Positions 51,694 through 56,172 of a DNA stretch of 56,172 bases are shown here, in pieces. Every line of letters starts with the position of its first letter. Within the stretch, counting starts at the first letter, position 1. Source of the stretch: Gemmatimonadota bacterium (lineage in GTDB: Bacteria; Latescibacterota; UBA2968; UBA8231); assembly GCA_018673255.1 (NCBI GenBank), contig JABHDC010000208.1, forward strand, positions 1 through 56,172, written 5' to 3'. The notes beneath the pieces are model-generated. The model was not told the DNA's origin. It ran no database searches and saw nothing but the letters and a program-made list of their open reading frames with translations. The position numbers and the translations under genes are program-made.

Positions 51694-53766
51694 TTACTTC
51701 CAGCTCACCGTCAGAAACAGGGGTTGGTCAAAGGGCACGGTCTCGCCCCTGGTGACCAGCACCCGGCCGCCCTTCTTCAGGGCCGTTGCCTTGCGGGCAC
51801 GCTCCCACTTGCCCGCCGCCGTCAACACCTCGACAGTCCCTGGCTGGCGACGGCTGGCCAGTTCAAACTCGATACCCTCCCATGGATCCAAGGTCAGGTT
51901 GAACATGCCGAGCAGTGTGCGGCCATCATCCAGATCCTTTCGGAGCGCCAGGGGATACACTCCCCCGCCCTGCGTCATCAGGGCCGGTCGCTGCCGCGCC
52001 AGCCAGCGCACGGCACCCTGGAGCATGTGGGCCCTGAAGGTGTGGTTGAAGGCCACACCATAGGCGCTGCCCAGGTCGAGCAAGTGCACGAAGACGCGGC
52101 CCCCTAACTCGTTCTCAAAGGCGTACGCCGACACGTGACCTCGCTTGGCATCCGGGTCGGCCAGGTGACTGACCACCTGGGCCCCTTTTGCCAGCTTCAC
52201 ATCACTCATACTCGGACGACCGGTGAGACCAGGCACGGTGAGCGTCAGGTACTTGCCTTTGGCACCACCGAACTTGCCATTGTGGAATTCCTCCGCCGAA
52301 TACGGGCCACCCACCTCGTCGATGCAGCGTGGCGCTGCGATCGACTTCAGACCGATCAGGTGCCCCAGCCCCCTCTCGGCCACGACCTTGGCCGCCGACG
52401 CATCCAGCAACATCCCTCCCGCCAGCATCGACCGGATCTCGTCTACGGTGTAGGCCCGCAGGGTCTGCCCATCCGTGGCCTTCACCGCCTCGTCGCCATA
52501 CGCGGTCGCGATGCCATGCGCCTCCAGCATCTGCATGGTGTTGCCCCCGTCGGCTCCGAGGGCACCGTAGTCAGCGTTGCGCGGCAGGCGGCGCTTGTAG
52601 CTCTCCTTCTCATGGTAGAGCAGTTGCACACCGCGATACGTGCCCGGCGCCTGAGCCCGTGCAGCCAACGCGTCCAGATACCCCTTCTTCTGCCGCAGCA
52701 TCCGACCAAAGGCCGGCTCACCCTCCATGGGCGTGCCGGCGTGATCGTACAGGTTCATGGTGACCCCGTGGCTCCCATACGCAAATGAGATGGCCATCTC
52801 CAGGAAGGTGAATGCGGCGCTCTTCGAATACTGGGTGAAGGGCACATTCTCCACCTCGGTCTGCTCGATGGTATCGGTCGGCATGCAGTGGCGGGTGATC
52901 TTCATGGAGTCGTGGGAGTAGTAGAAACCTCGCAGGGACGCCTCGTTGTAGTTGCCCATGGGTGGTCGGCTGTACAGAGGACGGCCATCCGCCATAGCCT
53001 CGGCAAATGCATCCCAGCTGCGACCTTCCAGACAGTGGGTACGGGGGCCGCTGGACATGAGGCCCAGGCACGACGATGGCGAAGTGGCGTGCACCACCTG
53101 GCCCAGGAAGCCCACGGTCTCCACCATGATCTCGGCCTGCATGTCCAGATACTCACGACGCCAGCGATGCGGCGCCCCAGGTTTGAGGATGGCCGCCACC
53201 AGATCCTGGCGGCTCACCTTCTCGCCCACCCGCTCGCTGAAGCGCTTCATGTGGGCCGGGCAGAAACACCCGTATCGCACAGGCTGGTGGTTGAAGGTGC
53301 GGATGTCGTCCTCGACCCAGACGATGTGGGGCTCGGTCTCGGCGTAGAGGGTCCACACCTTCTCAACGTGCTGGCGCCACGCCTCGGACATTGGGCAGGC
53401 GCAGCACGTGCAGTGTGTGCCGTCATGGCCCTCCACAGTCTGCAGACCGCGGATCTGCTTGCGAGCATCACGTCCCCGGTCATTGTGCCCTACGGTGATC
53501 CACGGATTGAGGGAATACACCACGCCAATCTCTTCCATCGCCTCCCGCACGCGGATCAGATTCTTCTGATAGCGCCGGACCCACGGCAGGGGCGGCTGGC
53601 CGTGGGTGAACTCCTCCGTATCCACCTTGATGATGACTTCGTCGACGCGATATCGGGGCAGTTGCTCTACCAGCTCCTTCAGGTTCGCGTCGAAGCTCCA
53701 GGTGGGCAGGGTGCGCCGCAGGGCATACCAAGCATGGGGGGACGGACGGCGGCGAAACTTGGCCAT
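51694..53766 (-). CDS. GH42-like glycosidase-family protein
   Basis: A 690-residue cytoplasmic protein with the layout of GH42-like enzymes: an N-terminal TIM-barrel, a middle Rossmann-like domain (about 390-560, with RGVQLLYHEKES) and a C-terminal beta domain. VWVEDDIRTFNHQPVRYGCFCPAHMKRFSERVGEKVSR resembles the GH42 zinc-cluster segment (CYCxxC...F-x-W-L), but reads CFC-x2-H. A second cluster HCTCCACP lies at 118-125. Acid residues Glu152, Asp153 and Asp154 are candidates for catalysis. GGAG lies seven bases before the ATG, and a sigma-70-type promoter stands upstream. Substrate unknown; assignment to GH42 is by pattern only. Confidence 0.65.
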   Translation of the reverse strand: MAKFRRRPSPHAWYALRRTLPTWSFDANLKELVEQLPRYRVDEVIIKVDTEEFTHGQPPLPWVRRYQKNLIRVREAMEEIGVVYSLNPWITVGHNDRGRDARKQIRGLQTVEGHDGTHCTCCACPMSEAWRQHVEKVWTLYAETEPHIVWVEDDIRTFNHQPVRYGCFCPAHMKRFSERVGEKVSRQDLVAAILKPGAPHRWRREYLDMQAEIMVETVGFLGQVVHATSPSSCLGLMSSGPRTHCLEGRSWDAFAEAMADGRPLYSRPPMGNYNEASLRGFYYSHDSMKITRHCMPTDTIEQTEVENVPFTQYSKSAAFTFLEMAISFAYGSHGVTMNLYDHAGTPMEGEPAFGRMLRQKKGYLDALAARAQAPGTYRGVQLLYHEKESYKRRLPRNADYGALGADGGNTMQMLEAHGIATAYGDEAVKATDGQTLRAYTVDEIRSMLAGGMLLDASAAKVVAERGLGHLIGLKSIAAPRCIDEVGGPYSAEEFHNGKFGGAKGKYLTLTVPGLTGRPSMSDVKLAKGAQVVSHLADPDAKRGHVSAYAFENELGGRVFVHLLDLGSAYGVAFNHTFRAHMLQGAVRWLARQRPALMTQGGGVYPLALRKDLDDGRTLLGMFNLTLDPWEGIEFELASRRQPGTVEVLTAAGKWERARKATALKKGGRVLVTRGETVPFDQPLFLTVSWK

Positions 53767-54073
53767 GTCGATTCTCCAATGTGGTCGGTGACGAGAGAGC
53801 CTGGCGATACTGATAGATCAGGGTGAACGGCAAGTCAACGCAGAGCAGTCCCCAGGAAGCGATTGGGTGAATCTGAGGTGCAGCGAGCTACTGAGGCTGC
53901 CGGGACGGGAGTTGACCTGCTCGCCACGAATCAGGCGGGTGATCAGCTCCCGATCCGGTCGCATTGAAATGGGCCGCAGGTTACCCTTGCTGATTCACGG
54001 GCGACCAGGCGTGCACAATTGACCGGTTGCTCTCCGCCCAACGCGTAGCTCCTATCGCCGAGAACTCAACTCC
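53767..54073. other. divergent intergenic region, GH42-like / GH57-38-like genes
   Basis: A 307-base region between two genes read outward. It holds the promoter of the minus-strand gene at 53810-53838, listed separately. For the plus-strand gene I see TTGACC at 54018-54023 but no good -10. No other gene or RNA structure is recognisable. Confidence 0.55.
53810..53838 (-). promoter_or_regulatory. sigma-70-like promoter of the GH42-like gene
   Basis: On the minus strand TTGACT (53833-53838) is separated by exactly 17 bases from TATCAG (53810-53815). This predicts a transcript start near 53803, about 37 bases before the ATG at 53766. Confidence 0.5.
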
Positions 54074-56172
54074 ATGAGCAAGGATGCCGTCGACCGATCG
54101 GCCACTCCCATCACGTTGGCCGACGTCCGAGCCATGCAGTGGCTGCAGCGTGGCTTGACCCACTACCTGCACCGCGTTGAGGCGCCGGATGTCGACGAAC
54201 TGGTTGTTGAGGTCGACGATCTCTGCAGCGCTATCGTCGATTCGTGGGAACGCGGCGACCCGTCGACCCTCGACCATGTCCAAGCATTCATCACGCGCGC
54301 CCTCTCGATCCGTACGCAGCCCGTTTTTGTGCTGATGGGATTCCACGGCGCGATCCTTTTTGAGGATGACGAACATGGCTACTTCGAGTTCGACTCTCCC
54401 GAAATGGCTCGTGACAAGGTCTTGGAGATTCTGGACCTCTGCCGCGAAACTGGCGTCCCGGTTAATCTGGAGTTCGAGATTTCTTCGCTCAAGATCCTCG
54501 GCGCTCGTTTTCCTGAGATCCTAGCACAGATCCGCAAAGCCATTCACGCCGGTTTGGCCGAGATCATCAACACAACCTATGCCCATCCGTATCTCCATCT
54601 CGTGGGTGCCGAGAGCAACATCCGCCAGTTCGAGTATGGCGGCGCCCTTTTCACAGAAATGTTCGGTTGCCGTCCCAAGGTCTATGTCTGCAGCGAATTC
54701 GCCCTGCATCCCCAGATTCCGCAGATCCTGCGTTTCGCCGGAATCGAATTTGCCTCGCTCCGTTCGCGTCTGTCCGGGAATGGACCCTCCGCCCCTTATC
54801 CGATCATTGAATGGGAGGGCCTCGACGGCACGTGCGTGGGGGGCCTCGCGCACCAAACCAACCACTTCGTGGGCGAGTACTATGCGTCGGTTTTCTACAA
54901 GGAGATTTTCAGCCAGTTAGTCCAGGCGAAAATGGGCCCTAACCGCAAATACGTCGTCATGAGCGCGTTGGTCGATCACACGGTCCAGATGGAGGACGAC
55001 GTACAGGAGGCATATCGTGTCTCTCGATTCGGCGCGGTCCTCGGGCGTCACATGACCTACACTCAACTCCGCAACGAAGGCCCCGAGCCGGCTGGCATCT
55101 GTCGCTTCGCCTATGACCAGTTCGAGGCGACACGGGTTCCAAATCAGCAGGGCGAAGGACTGGGTCGCCGCATCCAGCTCGCCTGTGCCGCACTGGAGCG
55201 CCGCCTTCTGCAAGTCGAGGATCTCCTCTCCCGACTGACGTTCACTGGCAACGATATCTCTGCCTGTCTTCCGCCCCTCGGTGATGTCTGGCGAGATCTT
55301 CTCCTTGCGCAGAACCATGATTCCTACACCGTACCCTACCACCGACCCGGCGAATTCCACCGCCACCGATTGCATCTCAACCCCGCCGAGTTTGGGCCCT
55401 ACATCGACAAGATTCCCCTCGATGGCCCGCGCATAGGTGACCGAACCCTGGGTCTCATCTCACGCGCGACTGCGCAACTCGAGGAGATCGTGGATAGTGC
55501 AATGGCCCGTGTGTCCCTCGCAGATAGCTCGAAGCAAGCGAGCACGGCCGTCGAAGCAGACGACTCGTCTGCACTCTTAGCCTGGAGTATCGATCCCTCC
55601 GAAGGCTGCCTCCGGGTCAGCGAAGATGGAAGGCTGAATCTCAAGCTGCGATTGCTCAATCCAGATGGCCAGCCCGTAGCACTGCTGCCTTGCTCTGCGG
55701 GCAGTTGCCGCACAACCGATGGCAAGGCCTCGATCAACATCACACTTGCTTGTGGCCGACTCGGCATCCACATCGACACGAACGAGGACAACTGGGCATT
55801 CGGCCTGACCGGATTCACCACCGGTGCACGCATCTGGCGCAACTACCCAATGGGCGCAGAATTGACCCGCAACGCCGAATTCAACACGACCGACTTCATC
55901 TGGGTCGAGGATGAGTTCCTCGTACTTGGCGACGCCAATTACTACTGGCGGGCCGATCTTGGCCGCTCACGGCTCGAAGAGATCCTTCACGAGCGTGGCA
56001 GATACGATCTCTTCCTCATCCCTGCCGCGGGGCGCGACATAGGCTGGGTCGGAGGCCAGCTCGCCTGCCATCAGGCTCCTGAGGTCGTGTGGCCAGTGGG
56101 AGATGCGCTCCGCTCTCAGAGGTGGACCCCATCCTTTGGACAGCCGGGCAGCGATGTTAGGGTGGACTCCAT
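54074..56172 (+). CDS. GH57/GH38-like glycosidase, 5' part (runs off the window)
   Basis: An uninterrupted frame of 699 codons from the ATG at 54074 continues past the window end. The N-terminal half resembles the (beta/alpha)7 barrels of GH57 and GH38. EIINTTYAHPYLHLVGAESNIRQF parallels the GH38/57 region before the nucleophile. KVYVCSEFALHPQIPQILRFAGIEF then aligns with GH57's WLPECAYYPG-LDEIL...GI, putting Glu208 at the GH57 nucleophile position, while the GH38 aspartate would be Ser. The usual HxH or GHxHxD metal motif near the N-terminus is missing; GFHGAILFEDD lies there. AQNHDSYTVPY and a C-terminal beta-sandwich follow. No signal peptide. It is divergent from the GH42-like gene. It may be an unusual alpha-glycosidase or mannosidase subgroup. 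Confidence 0.6.
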   Translation, partial: MSKDAVDRSATPITLADVRAMQWLQRGLTHYLHRVEAPDVDELVVEVDDLCSAIVDSWERGDPSTLDHVQAFITRALSIRTQPVFVLMGFHGAILFEDDEHGYFEFDSPEMARDKVLEILDLCRETGVPVNLEFEISSLKILGARFPEILAQIRKAIHAGLAEIINTTYAHPYLHLVGAESNIRQFEYGGALFTEMFGCRPKVYVCSEFALHPQIPQILRFAGIEFASLRSRLSGNGPSAPYPIIEWEGLDGTCVGGLAHQTNHFVGEYYASVFYKEIFSQLVQAKMGPNRKYVVMSALVDHTVQMEDDVQEAYRVSRFGAVLGRHMTYTQLRNEGPEPAGICRFAYDQFEATRVPNQQGEGLGRRIQLACAALERRLLQVEDLLSRLTFTGNDISACLPPLGDVWRDLLLAQNHDSYTVPYHRPGEFHRHRLHLNPAEFGPYIDKIPLDGPRIGDRTLGLISRATAQLEEIVDSAMARVSLADSSKQASTAVEADDSSALLAWSIDPSEGCLRVSEDGRLNLKLRLLNPDGQPVALLPCSAGSCRTTDGKASINITLACGRLGIHIDTNEDNWAFGLTGFTTGARIWRNYPMGAELTRNAEFNTTDFIWVEDEFLVLGDANYYWRADLGRSRLEEILHERGRYDLFLIPAAGRDIGWVGGQLACHQAPEVVWPVGDALRSQRWTPSFGQPGSDVRVDS

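Noticed and set aside
1..56172. CRISPR arrays, rRNA, tRNA or riboswitch structures
   Set aside because: I found no regularly spaced repeats and recognised no tRNA or rRNA-like sequence or known riboswitch core by eye; a covariance-model scan would be needed to exclude weak cases.

Overview
The window is GC-rich and densely coded, with 45 genes or gene parts on both strands. TonB-dependent receptor genes, lipoproteins with lipoboxes, a sigma-54 activator and outer-membrane beta-barrels point to a Gram-negative didermic bacterium. The TonB receptor/DUF4249 pair, the MiaA type (SVDSRQVYRGLDIGSGKDL) and the many sugar-acid dehydratases and glycosidases fit an environmental lineage of the FCB/Latescibacterota/Planctomycetes kind. 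That placement is inference; there is no rRNA here to decide it.

Layout. 1-5.5 kb: the end of an ABC transporter ATPase gene and a heme block (protoporphyrinogen oxidase, glutamyl-tRNA reductase, HemX/CcsA-like protein), interrupted by a beta-barrel gene on the other strand. 5.6-15 kb: carbohydrate catabolism (Gfo/Idh/MocA oxidoreductase, GH116-type glycosidase, M14-like peptidase, galactonate and rhamnonate dehydratases) and small lipoproteins. 15-20 kb: penicillin-acylase-type hydrolase, a secreted degenerate Nudix protein and NadB with a non-AUG start. 20-25.2 kb: a less GC-rich stretch with two copies of a short element bearing inverted ends, a BrnT-type toxin-antitoxin pair and a broken antitoxin fragment. 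25.2-34.4 kb: MiaA, a GH95-type glycosidase, a three-gene lipoprotein/TonB receptor/DUF4249 operon and an unknown gene. 34.5-35.9 kb: an NreB-like exporter with a His-rich tail.

35.9-44 kb is the most coherent unit. A GAF-PAS-sigma-54 activator with a four-cysteine cluster is transcribed away from a tight seven-gene operon: isochorismatase-fold hydrolase, nitroreductase, EamA transporter, flavin disulfide reductase, thioredoxin lacking one active-site cysteine, PNPOx-fold flavoprotein and AraC regulator. A sigma-54 promoter and an upstream palindrome lie between them. I read it as a candidate redox/xenobiotic response system.

44-54 kb holds a DUF1772 protein, an NmrA-like protein, a large propeller histidine kinase, an NrfJ-like lipoprotein, CreD (apparently with an AUU start) and a GH42-like protein, all on the minus strand. 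The kinase gene is flanked by the intact 3' end and a degraded copy of the NrfJ-like gene. The right edge carries an open frame of about 700 codons for a GH57/GH38-like enzyme that runs off the window.
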